A DNA stretch of 64,000 nt from Bacteroidota bacterium (GTDB lineage: Bacteria; Bacteroidota; Bacteroidia; Flavobacteriales; Weeksellaceae): NCBI GenBank assembly GCA_023458415.1, contig JAEWZO010000026.1, forward strand, positions 1 to 64,000, given 5' to 3'. The position numbers and the translations under genes are program-made. Below, piece by piece: positions 40,651 to 52,046 of the stretch (position 1 is its first letter; each line of letters begins with the position of its first letter). A model generated the notes under the pieces. It was given only the letters and a program-made list of their open reading frames with translations, did no database searches and was not told the DNA's origin.

Positions 40651-41736
40651 ATGGCAAAGTCCCTGATTCCCAAATTAGAAGCAATAAAACAGCGCTACAA
40701 CGAAGTAGCCGATTTATTCATTCAGCCGGATGTAATTTCCGACCAGAAAAAGTACGGTCAGCTGAATAAGGAATACAGCGATTTGGGGAAAATCGTGAAA
40801 GTGTACGACGATTACAAATCTGCACTGGATACAATTGAAGAATCAGATGAAATAATCGCCGATGGCTCCGATAAAGATTTGGTTGATCTTGCCAGAATGG
40901 AAAAACTCGAAGCTCAGGAAAAAATTCCGGCATTCGAGGAAGAGCTTAAAGTTCTGTTGATTCCAAAGGATCCGGCCGATGACAAAAACGTTATCGTAGA
41001 ACTACGTTCCGGGACAGGAGGTGACGAAGCGGCCATTTTTGTGGAAGATATTTACAGAATGTATACCATGTACTTCAAAACCAAAGGATGGAGACACGAA
41101 GTTACCGATTCCAGTGAAGCTTCAAAAGGATACAAAGAATTGGTAATGAAAGTGGAAGGCGACGGCGTGTACGGAATTATGAAATTCGAATCTGGTGTTC
41201 ACCGTGTTCAGCGTGTTCCCGAAACCGAATCCCAGGGAAGAGTTCATACTTCGGCAATTACGATTGCAGTTCTTCCTGAAGCCGAAGAAGTAGATGTGGA
41301 AATCAATCCTGCAGATATCGAAATGCAGACTTCACGTTCCGGAGGAGCAGGTGGACAGAACGTAAACAAAGTTGAAACGAAAGTTCAGCTGACGCACAAA
41401 CCTTCAGGAATTGTGGTGGTTTGTCAGCAGGCGCGTTCTCAATTGGCCAACCGAGAATTAGCGATGGAAATGCTGCGTGCGAAACTGTACGATATAAAGC
41501 TTCAGGAAGTTGTGGGAGATATTGCAGCACAGCGGAAAACCATGGTTTCTACTGGAGACCGTTCGGCTAAAATCAAAACCTACAATTATCCTCAGGGAAG
41601 AGTTACCGACCACAGAATCAACAAATCAATTTATAACCTTGATGCTTATATGAATGGCGATATTCAGGAAATGATTGATGCAGTCATCATGGCGGAAAAC
41701 GCCGAGAAGATGAAAGGCGAAGAAGAAAATTACTAA
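40651..41736 (+). CDS. prfA: Peptide chain release factor 1
   Basis: Terminates translation at UAA and UAG. The 361-residue protein has the codon-recognition P-x-T motif as P190-E191-T192 in RVPETESQGR, and the catalytic GGQ at 234-236 (SGGAGGQNVNKVETKV). The N-terminal helical domain is normal length. It has its own promoter and a downstream terminator. Confidence 0.97.
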   Translation: MAKSLIPKLEAIKQRYNEVADLFIQPDVISDQKKYGQLNKEYSDLGKIVKVYDDYKSALDTIEESDEIIADGSDKDLVDLARMEKLEAQEKIPAFEEELKVLLIPKDPADDKNVIVELRSGTGGDEAAIFVEDIYRMYTMYFKTKGWRHEVTDSSEASKGYKELVMKVEGDGVYGIMKFESGVHRVQRVPETESQGRVHTSAITIAVLPEAEEVDVEINPADIEMQTSRSGGAGGQNVNKVETKVQLTHKPSGIVVVCQQARSQLANRELAMEMLRAKLYDIKLQEVVGDIAAQRKTMVSTGDRSAKIKTYNYPQGRVTDHRINKSIYNLDAYMNGDIQEMIDAVIMAENAEKMKGEEENY

Positions 41737-41743
41737 AATTATT

Positions 41744-41769
41744 AACCACAGTTCAGCTGTGGTTTTTTT
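41744..41769 (+). terminator. Terminator after prfA
   Basis: AACCACAG (41744-41751) pairs with CTGTGGTT (41757-41764), then T5. Confidence 0.8.
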
Positions 41770-41798
41770 GTGTTATCTTTTTCATAACTATTGTAAAA

Positions 41799-41829
41799 TT
41801 GCACGTTTAGGGCAAATTCGCTATTTTTG
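41799..41829 (+). promoter_or_regulatory. Promoter of the prolyl oligopeptidase gene
   Basis: TTG (41799-41801), 20 bp, TATTTTTG (41822-41829), ending exactly 15 nt before the ATG at 41845. Confidence 0.7.
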
Positions 41830-41844
41830 AAAAAATCCTTTTTA

Positions 41845-43959
41845 ATGACAATCAAACAAATTTTATTAGCTGCAGGGGCAGTCTCACTAACTTCCTGTGC
41901 GGTTCAGCAGAATACTATGAAATATCCGGAAGCCGAAAAAAGCAATCACACCGATACCTATTTCGGAGTTCAGGTGGCAGATCCTTACCGTTATCTAGAG
42001 GATGATGTGGACGCAACAAAGGTTTGGGTAGATGATCAGGTTGCTTTCAGCCAGAATTATCTTGCGACAATTCCTTTCCGCGAGCAGTTGAAAAATGAGC
42101 TTCGCGAAATCTGGAATTACGAAAAAATTGGTGCGCCTTTTAAAGAAGGAGATTTTACTTATTTCTACAAAAACGACGGGCTTCAGGCGCAGTCTGTTCT
42201 GTACAGAACCGATAAAAACGGAAAAACAGAAGTTTTTCTGGATCCAAATAAGTTCTCATCAGCAGGAACTACTTCATTGTCGCAGCTTTCATTCAACAAA
42301 AAAGGAAACTTAGCCGCTTATGCTATTTCTGAAGGCGGCAGCGACTGGAACAAAATCATCATCATCGATGCATTGACAAAAAATCAGATTGACGAAACAC
42401 TGATTGATGTGAAATTTAGCGGTATTTCCTGGTTGGGAGATCAGGGATTTTATTATTCCAGTTACGATAAGCCAAAAGAAGGAACTGTACTATCCGGAAT
42501 GACGGATAAGCATAAAGTGTATTTCCATAAACTCGGAACTAAACAATCTGAAGATCAGTTGGTTTTCGGTGGAGATCAAACTCCGAGAAGATATTTGGGA
42601 GCAGGCGTTACCGAAGATGAAAAGTACCTTATTATTTCTGCAGCCAATGCAACGAACGGAAATGAACTGTACATTAAAGATCTTCAGAACAATGGCGATT
42701 TTGTACAAATTAATTCAGGATTCGACATTAATGCTGATGTAGTTGATACCAACGGAGAGGAAATTTTTATTTATACCGATAAAGATGCGCCGAACAAACG
42801 CCTTGTGAAAACAAAAATCAACAATCCGACACCGGAGAACTGGGTGGATGTGATTCCTGAAACCAAAGACGTTTTGGGCATTTCGAAAGGAGGAAAATAC
42901 TTCTTCGCGACTTATATGACCGATGCTATTGATCAGGTGAAACAGTACGACAAAACGGGTAAACTTATCCGCGAGATTTCGCTTCCTGGCAAAGGAAATG
43001 TAGGTGGTTTTTCAGGAAAAAAATCTGAAACAGATATTTATTACAGCTTCAGCAACTATATTACACCGGGAACTACGTATAAATTCAATACTGAAACAGG
43101 AGTTTCAGAAGTGTATCAGAAACCGAAGGTAAAATTCAATCCGGAAGATTACGTATCGGAACAGGTATTTTTCACTTCGAAAGACGGAACCAGAATTCCG
43201 ATGATGATTAACTATAAGAAAGGATTGAAGCGTGACGGTAAAAACCCAACAATCCTGTATTCTTACGGTGGTTTCAACATTAGTCTGCAGCCAGGATTTT
43301 CTGTTGTGAATGCAGTCTGGATGGACAACGGCGGTATTTACGCAGTTCCGAATATTCGCGGTGGAGGTGAATATGGTAAAAAATGGCATGATGCAGGGAC
43401 TAAACTTCAGAAGAAAAATGTTTTTGAAGATTTCATTGCTGCAGGAGAGTATCTTCATAAAAACGGTTACACTTCCAAAGAATATATGGCGCTTTCAGGA
43501 AGATCCAATGGCGGACTTTTAGTGGGTGCTACCATGACGATGCGTCCGGATTTAGCAAAAGTTGCCTTTCCGGGAGTTGGAGTTTTGGATATGCTGCGCT
43601 ATAACAAATTCACAGCCGGAGCAGGTTGGGCGTATGATTACGGAACGGCGGAAGAAAGTAAAGAAATGTTCGAATATCTAAAATCATATTCGCCGGTTCA
43701 CAACGTAAGAACAGGAGTTTGTTATCCTTCAACGATGATTATTACAAGTGATCACGACGATAGAGTGGTGCCTTCGCATTCATTTAAATTTGGTGCAGAA
43801 CTTCAGGAAAAACAAAGCTGCAGCAATCCGATTCTGGTGAGAATTGAGAAAAATGCAGGCCACGGTGCAGGTAGATCTACAGAACAGGTCATCAGCGAAA
43901 ATGCCGATTTGCTTTCCTTTGCACTTTGGGAAATGGGTCTTAAAACTTTGAATAAATAA
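41845..43959 (+). CDS. Prolyl oligopeptidase-family serine peptidase (lipoprotein)
   Basis: A 704-residue S9A peptidase that cleaves proline-containing peptides. The signal with lipobox LTSCAVQ predicts a lipoprotein. The propeller domain (about 70-390) precedes the alpha/beta hydrolase with catalytic S554 (GRSNGG), D638 (DHDDRV) and H673 (GHGAGR), and IRGGGEYGKKWHDAG. Total length is typical of prolyl oligopeptidase. The start is fixed by the promoter 15 nt upstream. It may act in periplasmic peptide turnover. Confidence 0.93.
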   Translation: MTIKQILLAAGAVSLTSCAVQQNTMKYPEAEKSNHTDTYFGVQVADPYRYLEDDVDATKVWVDDQVAFSQNYLATIPFREQLKNELREIWNYEKIGAPFKEGDFTYFYKNDGLQAQSVLYRTDKNGKTEVFLDPNKFSSAGTTSLSQLSFNKKGNLAAYAISEGGSDWNKIIIIDALTKNQIDETLIDVKFSGISWLGDQGFYYSSYDKPKEGTVLSGMTDKHKVYFHKLGTKQSEDQLVFGGDQTPRRYLGAGVTEDEKYLIISAANATNGNELYIKDLQNNGDFVQINSGFDINADVVDTNGEEIFIYTDKDAPNKRLVKTKINNPTPENWVDVIPETKDVLGISKGGKYFFATYMTDAIDQVKQYDKTGKLIREISLPGKGNVGGFSGKKSETDIYYSFSNYITPGTTYKFNTETGVSEVYQKPKVKFNPEDYVSEQVFFTSKDGTRIPMMINYKKGLKRDGKNPTILYSYGGFNISLQPGFSVVNAVWMDNGGIYAVPNIRGGGEYGKKWHDAGTKLQKKNVFEDFIAAGEYLHKNGYTSKEYMALSGRSNGGLLVGATMTMRPDLAKVAFPGVGVLDMLRYNKFTAGAGWAYDYGTAEESKEMFEYLKSYSPVHNVRTGVCYPSTMIITSDHDDRVVPSHSFKFGAELQEKQSCSNPILVRIEKNAGHGAGRSTEQVISENADLLSFALWEMGLKTLNK

Positions 43960-43967
43960 ATACTTAG

Positions 43968-43992
43968 AAAGCGTCTGAAAAGGCGCTTTTTT
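43968..43992 (+). terminator. Terminator after the prolyl oligopeptidase gene
   Basis: AAAGCGTC pairs with GGCGCTTT with one wobble pair, then T run to about 43992. Confidence 0.7.
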
Positions 43993-44021
43993 CATTTAGT
44001 TAATAAATAGTAAATTTAGGC

Positions 44022-44516
44022 ATGAAAAATTTTTTCACACTTATCCTGTTTGTTTTTTCGTTGTTGTTTTCCGCTCAGCAAACCGAAATTCCTTTCCTGA
44101 AATACGAAGAGCTGGAAACGAAAATCCAAAGTGAAAAAGCAGAATTTGTGGTAGTGAATTTCTGGTCAACAACCTGCGCTCCGTGTGTCCGCGAACTTCC
44201 GGATTTCATGAAAGTAAATGAAAAATACAGAGAAAATCCTAGTTTCAAGATGCTTCTGGTTTCACTGGACCGAACAAAAGATCTTGAAAGAGTCCGCAAA
44301 TTTATCCGTGAAAAAAATCTCACAGCCGAAGTGGTTATTCTGGATGACAACAAACGGATGAACACCTGGATTCCCAGGTTTGATGAAAACTGGGGTGGCG
44401 AAATTCCGGTGACGGTTTTCTACAGCAAGAGGAAAAAAGTTCATTTCCAGAACGGAGAAATGCATTTGGATGAGCTTGAGGAAATTGTTTCAAAACATTA
44501 TCAATCAATACTTTAA
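44022..44516 (+). CDS. TlpA-like exported thioredoxin-fold protein
   Basis: A 164-residue thioredoxin-fold protein with a signal peptide (FFTLILFVFSLLFSAQ). The active-site pair C52-x-x-C55 lies in WSTTCAPCVRELP, so it is a dithiol oxidoreductase in the periplasm. The nearby gene at 44529 (12 bp downstream) is a second thioredoxin-fold protein, and the two are likely an operon. Target unknown. Confidence 0.87.
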   Translation: MKNFFTLILFVFSLLFSAQQTEIPFLKYEELETKIQSEKAEFVVVNFWSTTCAPCVRELPDFMKVNEKYRENPSFKMLLVSLDRTKDLERVRKFIREKNLTAEVVILDDNKRMNTWIPRFDENWGGEIPVTVFYSKRKKVHFQNGEMHLDELEEIVSKHYQSIL

Positions 44517-44528
44517 ACTAATATAAGA

Positions 44529-45155
44529 ATGAAAGTTTTCAGATTTTTTTTCATGCTTATGGTTTTCGGAATTTCCGGAATTCTTGCAGCGCAAACATCA
44601 GATAAGAAGACAAAAGGTTACGAAATAGGTGACGTTGCGACTGATTTTAAGCTGAAAAATGTAGACGGCAAAATGGTTTCGCTAAGTGACTATAAAGATG
44701 CTAAAGGTTTTATCGTGATTTTTACATGCAACACCTGTCCGTACGCGGTGAAATATCAGGACCGCATTATCGCGCTCGACAAAAAATACAAAGATTTGGG
44801 TTATCCCGTAATTGCCATTCAGCCGAATGATTCTGCTGCACAGCCGAAAGACAGTTTCGAATACATGCAGGAAAGAGCAAAAGAAAAAGGATTCACTTTT
44901 CCTTACCTGATGGACGAAGGTCAGAAAATTCATCCGCAGTACGGGGCAACCAAAACCCCTCATGTTTTTATTCTTCAGAAAGAAAAAGGCAAAAACATCG
45001 TGAAATATATCGGTGCTATCGACAATAATTATGAAGACGAGAACGACGTTTCTGAATATTACGTACAGGATGCGGTAAACAGTTTGCTGAAAGGCGAAGA
45101 AATCAAAACCAAAAAAACCGTGGCGATTGGCTGTACAATAAAATACAAAAAGTAG
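44529..45155 (+). CDS. Exported redoxin-family protein
   Basis: A 208-residue AhpC/TSA-type redoxin with a signal peptide (FRFFFMLMVFGISGILAAQ). The CNTCPYAVKYQ motif gives C67 and C70, a C-x-x-C within the redoxin position. A downstream GATKTPHVF fits the fold's cis-proline loop. Function in periplasmic redox balance or a delivery pathway is inferred from the pairing with the TlpA-like gene. A terminator follows. Confidence 0.87.
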   Translation: MKVFRFFFMLMVFGISGILAAQTSDKKTKGYEIGDVATDFKLKNVDGKMVSLSDYKDAKGFIVIFTCNTCPYAVKYQDRIIALDKKYKDLGYPVIAIQPNDSAAQPKDSFEYMQERAKEKGFTFPYLMDEGQKIHPQYGATKTPHVFILQKEKGKNIVKYIGAIDNNYEDENDVSEYYVQDAVNSLLKGEEIKTKKTVAIGCTIKYKK

Positions 45156-45176
45156 AACTGCAGCATATGCGAATAC

Positions 45177-45205
45177 ATCACGGACATTGCGTTCCGTGAT
45201 TTTTT
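45177..45205 (+). terminator. Terminator after the redoxin gene
   Basis: ATCACGGA (45177-45184) pairs with TCCGTGAT (45193-45200), then T5. Confidence 0.8.
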
Positions 45206-45251
45206 ATATATCAACTTACCAAAGTTACAGAGGTCAAACTATAAAAATTCG

Positions 45252-45259
45252 TAACTTTA
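45252..45259 (+). promoter_or_regulatory. Probable -7 box of mutB
   Basis: TAACTTTA lies 22 nt before the ATG at 45282; the same variant is used by fumA and meaB. Confidence 0.4.
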
Positions 45260-45281
45260 CTTCTTATAAACTGAAGAACAG

Positions 45282-47399
<2,118 letters not shown>

Positions 47400-47406
47400 T
47401 GAAAAA

Positions 47407-47427
47407 GGAAACTCATTTGAGTTTCCT
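47407..47427. terminator. Bidirectional terminator after mutB
   Basis: GGAAACTCA (47407-47415) pairs with TGAGTTTCC (47418-47426), flanked by an A-run on the left and a T-rich run on the right. Confidence 0.75.
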
Positions 47428-47703
47428 TTATTTTTTAACAGATACAACGTAGTTGTAAACCAATTGGTGCTGTTCGTCGTTAAGTTTGGCTTTTGGAGCC
47501 ATCGCATTCATAATTCCTACCCAGTCTTGGCTGGAAAATCCGGTAGTTTCCGGCAAATCGTGGCATCTTGCGCACGAATTTTCAAAAATAGTTTTTCCCT
47601 GTGCGAGTTCTTCAGCTTTCACAGTTTCACCGGCAATGGTTTTTGGTGTACACGAAACAGCGCTTAAAGCGGCCACAACTCCGCATAATAAGATTTTTTT
47701 CAT
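47428..47703 (-). CDS. Small c-type cytochrome lipoprotein
   Basis: A 91-residue predicted lipoprotein (lipobox SAVSCTP, C18) with one heme c site C44-A-R-C47-H48 and a possible Met ligand in GIMNAMAPKAK. Size fits a short class I monoheme cytochrome. Probably transfers electrons on the outside of the inner membrane or in the periplasm; partner unknown. It is leftward, between mutB and meaB. Confidence 0.87.
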   Translation of the reverse strand: MKKILLCGVVAALSAVSCTPKTIAGETVKAEELAQGKTIFENSCARCHDLPETTGFSSQDWVGIMNAMAPKAKLNDEQHQLVYNYVVSVKK

Positions 47704-47769
47704 AATTCTTTAATTTGGTGATTTTCAAAAATAGCAAAAACTTTCAATATATTGTTGTGGCGTATTTTG

Positions 47770-47777
47770 TAACTTTA
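47770..47777 (+). promoter_or_regulatory. Probable -7 box of meaB
   Basis: TAACTTTA ends 2 nt before the first in-frame ATG (47779) and 16 nt before the second (47794), arguing for the second as the start. Confidence 0.5.
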
Positions 47778-47793
47778 GATGGCAATAATTGAT

Positions 47794-48780
47794 ATGAAAA
47801 ATATTTCTGTTGAGGAATTGATAAATGGCATAAAGTCCGGCGATAAGAGATTGCTCGGCAAAGCGATAACTTTGGTTGAAAGTAAAAAACCGGAACACCG
47901 CGTACTTGCAGAACAGCTTCTGAAAGAAATTCTGCCATACACCGGAAAATCTGTACGCATTGGAATTACGGGCGTTCCAGGCGCAGGAAAATCTACTTTT
48001 ATCGAAAGTTTCGGAAAGCTTGTGGTTTCGAAAGGCAGAAAAGTAGCTGTACTCGCCATTGACCCAAGTTCGGCACTCAACAAAGGCTCGATTCTGGGTG
48101 ATAAAACGCGGATGGAAGAACTTGCCAAAGAAGTAAATGCGTTCATTCGTCCCTCGCCGAGTTCAGGTTTTTTGGGTGGAGTTGCCAATACAACTTATGA
48201 AACGATGCTGATTTGTGAAGCAGCAGGTTATGATGCAATTCTGATTGAAACGGTTGGAGTAGGGCAAAGCGAAGTGCTGGTTTCTGATATTACTGATGTT
48301 TTTCTTTTTCTGAAAATTATTGGTGGCGGAGATGAACTTCAAGGTATTAAGCGCGGAATTATGGAAATGGTTGACCTGATTTTCATAAATAAAGTGGATG
48401 CCGATAATCTCACCAAAGCAAAAAATACAAAGGTTGAGTTGAAGCGCGCCTTACATTTTCTACCCGAGAAAGAGAAAAACTGGAAGGTCCCGGTTTTACT
48501 GGGTTCTGCACTGAATAAAGAAGGCCTCGAAGAAGTCTATCAGGAAATTGAAAATTTTATTGCTTTGAAAGTCCAAACAGGACGATTTGATGAAGTAAGA
48601 AAAAATCAGCAGAAGAAAAGATTCGATTATTGGGTTCAGGAATACATTCTTCAAAAAACTCAGCAGGAAAAAACACTTGGAGTGGCGTATGAAGAGCACA
48701 AAAAAAATGCTTCCGAACTGAAATCAAATCCAAGCACGGAAGCTAAATTATTTGTTGATAAACTCTTCGGAACTATTTAG
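47794..48780 (+). CDS. meaB: Methylmalonyl-CoA mutase-associated GTPase MeaB
   Basis: A G-protein chaperone that protects the cobalamin mutase and gates cofactor loading. The 328-residue protein has the P-loop GVPGAGKST (about 60-68), DPSSALNKGSILGDKTRM and ETVGVGQSEV (switch), and NKVDADN (NKxD). The start at 47794 (MKNISVEELING) is preferred over the ATG at 47779 because the -7 box abuts the latter. The end overlaps the convergent DUF4251 gene by 8 bp. Confidence 0.95.
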   Translation: MKNISVEELINGIKSGDKRLLGKAITLVESKKPEHRVLAEQLLKEILPYTGKSVRIGITGVPGAGKSTFIESFGKLVVSKGRKVAVLAIDPSSALNKGSILGDKTRMEELAKEVNAFIRPSPSSGFLGGVANTTYETMLICEAAGYDAILIETVGVGQSEVLVSDITDVFLFLKIIGGGDELQGIKRGIMEMVDLIFINKVDADNLTKAKNTKVELKRALHFLPEKEKNWKVPVLLGSALNKEGLEEVYQEIENFIALKVQTGRFDEVRKNQQKKRFDYWVQEYILQKTQQEKTLGVAYEEHKKNASELKSNPSTEAKLFVDKLFGTI

Positions 48781-49309
48781 CCGGCATATTTTTCATGATA
48801 TAGCCGCTGTACGAAATCGGTTGTCTTTCATTAGAATCAATACTTACATGCGCTTTTCCGCTCGGAAAAACTTCCATGTAAATAGTTCTTACTGCTGTAA
48901 CATCACTCGGAGAAATCGTGAAAACAGTTCTGTTCTTCTTACCTGCAGCCTTTGCAACTGTAAAATCTTTCGACGTAAATCTGTAACTGTTCTTATTTGA
49001 ACTCGGATCAGCAACAAAAGCGCGTCCGTAGTACGGAAGTTCAACTTTTAACTCTTCGGCGGTCATTTCAATCGTGTAACCATAATCCAGTTCAAAAGCG
49101 CGCGAGGCGCCTCCTCCAGGCATCGAGTTCAAAATATTAACAACTTCCAAATTTGTTGGATGAGCGCGCTCTGCCATAAATGTGAAATTTCCGGAATTAA
49201 TCAATGCTGTAACCTCTTCCTTTGGGATTTGTGTCGAAGCAGAACTGCTGCATGAAACTGCAAAAAGCAGCATCACCGCAGAAAATATAATTAAACTGAA
49301 TTTTTTCAT
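48773..49309 (-). CDS. DUF4251 lipoprotein
   Basis: A 178-residue lipoprotein (lipobox LFAVSCSSS) with the DUF4251 core: INSGNFTFMAERAHPT, FELDYGYTIEMTAEELKVELPYYGRAF and the terminal YSGYIMKN. DUF4251 is common in Bacteroidetes and uncharacterised. The start at 49309 gives a proper signal peptide; an in-frame ATG at 49336 adds nine residues of doubtful sense. The gene ends within the last 8 bases of meaB. Confidence 0.85.
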   Translation of the reverse strand: MKKFSLIIFSAVMLLFAVSCSSSASTQIPKEEVTALINSGNFTFMAERAHPTNLEVVNILNSMPGGGASRAFELDYGYTIEMTAEELKVELPYYGRAFVADPSSNKNSYRFTSKDFTVAKAAGKKNRTVFTISPSDVTAVRTIYMEVFPSGKAHVSIDSNERQPISYSGYIMKNMPAK

Positions 49310-49398
49310 TGTTAGATTTTTTGTAATTCCTAACAAATATAATGCAATATTGTTTTGGAATAATAATTGTTAATTCAAAAAAAATAAACTTACTTGTT

Positions 49399-50205
49399 AT
49401 GAAAATAAAAACGCTACTTAGCATCGGTGTACTTTCCGCAACTATGGTTGCCTGTACAACAAACCCGATTACAGGAAGAAAATCTCTGCAGTTGGTTAGC
49501 GACCAGGAAATTGCAGGAATGGCAGTGCAACAGTACCAGCAAACTTTAGCACAATCGAAAGTGGTTACAGGAACAACCGCTGCAAAAAGTGTAAAGAATG
49601 TGGGTTTAAGAATACAGAACGCAGCAAGAAATTACTACCGCCAGATTGGTAGAGAGTCAGATCTTGCCAGTTTTCAGTGGGAATTCAACCTGATTGATGA
49701 TAAGCAAATCAACGCTTGGTGTATGCCGGGTGGAAAAGTAGCGGTTTATACAGGTATTCTTCCAATTACACAAAACAACACAGGTTTAGCGGTCGTGATG
49801 GGTCACGAAGTTTCCCATGCTCTTGCAGGTCATGGTAACGAAAGAATTTCTCAGGCAATGGTGGCTCAGTTAGGAGGTTCGGTTATTGGCGGAACTTTAA
49901 GCAACGGTCAGATGGCTGGAATTTTTCAGCAAGTATATCCAATCGGAGCACAGGTTGCTTTGCTGAAATACGGAAGAAAGCAAGAGCTAGAAGCTGATGA
50001 AATGGGACTTTACCTTATGGGAATGGCCGGTTACGATCCAAGACAGTCGAAGCCGTTCTGGGAACGAATGGAAGCTTCTTCATCTGGAAACAGACCACCG
50101 GAGTTTCTTTCAACTCACCCGAGTCCTGAAAGCAGAAGATCAGATCTTGACAAGCATATGCCAAAAGCTCTTGAATATTACAGAGCAGCAGGCGGAAAAA
50201 TCTAA
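49399..50205 (+). CDS. M48-family metallopeptidase lipoprotein
   Basis: A 268-residue Zn-peptidase with lipobox VACTTNPITGR. The zinc site H136-E137-V-S-H140 and the distal E198 in QELEADEMGLYLM match the M48 (BepA/LoiP-like) family, which degrades misfolded outer-membrane proteins. Length is that of the peptidase domain alone, without the TPR domain of BepA. The start at 49399 precedes the signal peptide; upstream in-frame codons are not coding-like. Confidence 0.92.
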   Translation: MKIKTLLSIGVLSATMVACTTNPITGRKSLQLVSDQEIAGMAVQQYQQTLAQSKVVTGTTAAKSVKNVGLRIQNAARNYYRQIGRESDLASFQWEFNLIDDKQINAWCMPGGKVAVYTGILPITQNNTGLAVVMGHEVSHALAGHGNERISQAMVAQLGGSVIGGTLSNGQMAGIFQQVYPIGAQVALLKYGRKQELEADEMGLYLMGMAGYDPRQSKPFWERMEASSSGNRPPEFLSTHPSPESRRSDLDKHMPKALEYYRAAGGKI

Positions 50206-50226
50206 TAAATTAATTTAAGATTACAG

Positions 50227-50264
50227 ACCTTCCTGAATTTTTTAATAAATTTGGGAAGGTTTCT
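50227..50264 (+). terminator. Terminator after the M48 gene
   Basis: ACCTTCC (50227-50233) pairs with GGAAGGT (50254-50260), then TTCTT. Confidence 0.6.
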
Positions 50265-50284
50265 TAATTTACAACACAAAAACT

Positions 50285-50593
50285 ATGAAAAGCTTAACCT
50301 TTATTGGAATTGTTCTTCTTGCAGTTGCCTCTCTGCTTTTTTATTTAACAACAGATTTTGCTATTGAGAAGTTTACGCTGTCTCATTTCATGGGAATAAT
50401 GGCAGGCGTTGGAATCGGATTGTTTCTTGGTGGAATTATTGGCTACGTAAGCAAAGGTTCAGCAATGAAAGAGGAACAGAAAAGAAAAGAACTAAAGCAG
50501 CTAAAAAAAGAAAAGCTGGAACTGGAAAAACAGGCTGCAGAACTGGAAAGACAGAAAACAGAAATTCACAATACACAAAATCCGCAATTTTAA
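50285..50593 (+). CDS. Small two-helix membrane protein with coiled-coil tail, function unknown
   Basis: A 102-residue protein: two membrane helices (about 4-22 and 35-58, with GVGIGLFLGGIIGYV) followed by a Lys/Glu/Gln-rich coiled coil (KRKELKQLKKEKLELEKQ). No family recognised. The stop codon lies within the following terminator hairpin. Probably monocistronic. Confidence 0.65.
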   Translation: MKSLTFIGIVLLAVASLLFYLTTDFAIEKFTLSHFMGIMAGVGIGLFLGGIIGYVSKGSAMKEEQKRKELKQLKKEKLELEKQAAELERQKTEIHNTQNPQF

Positions 50594-50608
50594 ACTGCGG
50601 ATTTTTTT
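50579..50608 (+). terminator. Terminator overlapping the 50285 stop codon
   Basis: AATCCGCA (50579-50586) pairs with TGCGGATT (50596-50603), then T run to about 50608; the TAA (50591-50593) sits in the loop. Confidence 0.75.
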
Positions 50609-50626
50609 ATGGTATTATTTTTCAAT

Positions 50627-51244
50627 TTAGAATCGGTAACCTAAACCTAAGATAAACAAGCTTGGTCTACTGTCGTAACGTATCGTCTGTCCTGTATTGT
50701 TATTGATGAACTCTCTTTGGTCTTCACTGAAAGCTCCTTCATAACGGGCGTTCAAAATCAGTTTTGAAAGTTGTACCTGCGCACCGAACTGATAACCGAC
50801 AGTGAACTGATTAAGCGCATTTTCACGGAAATCATCAAACTGCTGCTCAGAAGCAAGGTTGTAAGACGCAACCGGACCTACAAATACACTTGCGGTTTCA
50901 CCCAAAAGATTCAATCCTAAAAGAACAGGTACATCCACTCGGTTACTTTTCGCTTCAAGCGTTGTGTTTCCCGGAGTTGTGAACTCAGTTTTGAATGTTG
51001 AGTAGTAAATCTCAGGCATCAGAAAAAGTGATGTTACCGGAAGATTAATCTTTGTAGACAGGCCGAAATTATATCCGGCACTGTTTTTACCTTCTGACTG
51101 ATAAGCATCAGAAACAGTATTACTGATGTTTTCCCAGGTTGGCTTATCCGTTCTGAAAAGTAAATTGGCTCTCGCAGAAACACTGATCTGCGCACTTACA
51201 GCAACAGTTGCGCTGCATAACATGATGCTAAGAATTTTTTTCAT
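50627..51244 (-). CDS. Outer-membrane beta-barrel (porin-family) protein
   Basis: A 205-residue protein with a signal peptide (SIMLCSATVAVSAQ) and alternating beta strands ending in the aromatic-terminal FILGLGYRF, the C-terminal signal for BAM insertion. The layout fits the small PorT-like/OmpA-type beta-barrel group. Its ATG lies 17 bp inside the end of mlaF, so the two are translationally coupled. Confidence 0.8.
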   Translation of the reverse strand: MKKILSIMLCSATVAVSAQISVSARANLLFRTDKPTWENISNTVSDAYQSEGKNSAGYNFGLSTKINLPVTSLFLMPEIYYSTFKTEFTTPGNTTLEAKSNRVDVPVLLGLNLLGETASVFVGPVASYNLASEQQFDDFRENALNQFTVGYQFGAQVQLSKLILNARYEGAFSEDQREFINNNTGQTIRYDSRPSLFILGLGYRF

Positions 51245-52046
51245 CTGTAGGCGGTTTTGTTACTACGTTTTCGATGGATGTTTTGTTGGTTTCCAGGAAA
51301 TAATCTCTCAGTTCCTTGAAAAGCTCAGATGAATAAACGAAATCGATAAGGTTTTTATTGCCTGCGTTAATCAGGATGTCTTTATTCCCTTCCCATTCTT
51401 TTATTCCTAAACGTAGGTATACAATTTTCTCGCCAATCGTCATTACCGAATTCATGTCGTGTGAATTGATAATGGTTGTGGTGTTATAGTCTTTAGTAAT
51501 TTCCATCAAAAGATCATCAATTACATTGGATGTAAAAGGATCCAGTCCGGAATTCGGTTCGTCGCAGAAAAGATATTTTGGGTTGTTAACAATTGCTCTT
51601 GCAATGGCCACACGTTTCTGCATACCGCCGGAAATCTCAGAAGGATATTTTCTGTTGGCTTTATCAAGGTGAACTTTTCCTACAACATTAAAAACTCTAC
51701 GTTTTTTTTCACGGAAAGTTAAGTTGGTAAACATGTCCAGCGGAAACATAATGTTTTCTTCAACCGTCATCGAGTCGAAAAGTGCACTTCCCTGAAAAAC
51801 CGTCCCGATTTCAGCGCGGAGGCTTTGTTTCTCATCGCGGCTCATTTTATTGATGTCTCTTCCGTCGAATAGAATTTCACCGCTTGTAGGCTGAAATACA
51901 TTGAGAAGACTTTTTAGAAAAACAGTTTTTCCGGAGCCACTCTGTCCGATAATAAGGTTCACTTTTCCGGTTTCGAATGTGGTGGAAATTCCTTTCAAAA
52001 CCTCAACTTCACCAAAACTTTTTTTAAGATCTTTAACTTCTATCAT
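51228..52046 (-). CDS. mlaF: MlaF-type ABC ATPase (lipid transport)
   Basis: A 272-residue ATPase of the Mkl/MlaF group that powers phospholipid transport between membranes. Walker A GQSGSGKTV, signature SGGMQKRVAIA, Walker B LFCDEPNSGLDP and the H-loop INSHDMNSV are all present. The start at 52046 overlaps the mlaE stop by one base (TGATG). A 20-codon in-frame extension to 52106 lies inside mlaE and is rejected. MlaD (the MCE protein) is not adjacent. Confidence 0.9.
   Translation of the reverse strand: MIEVKDLKKSFGEVEVLKGISTTFETGKVNLIIGQSGSGKTVFLKSLLNVFQPTSGEILFDGRDINKMSRDEKQSLRAEIGTVFQGSALFDSMTVEENIMFPLDMFTNLTFREKKRRVFNVVGKVHLDKANRKYPSEISGGMQKRVAIARAIVNNPKYLFCDEPNSGLDPFTSNVIDDLLMEITKDYNTTTIINSHDMNSVMTIGEKIVYLRLGIKEWEGNKDILINAGNKNLIDFVYSSELFKELRDYFLETNKTSIENVVTKPPTDEKNS

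Noticed and set aside
47779..47793. First ATG of meaB
   Set aside because: The -7 box ends 2 nt before it, so the transcript would start after it. The second ATG keeps the conserved start.
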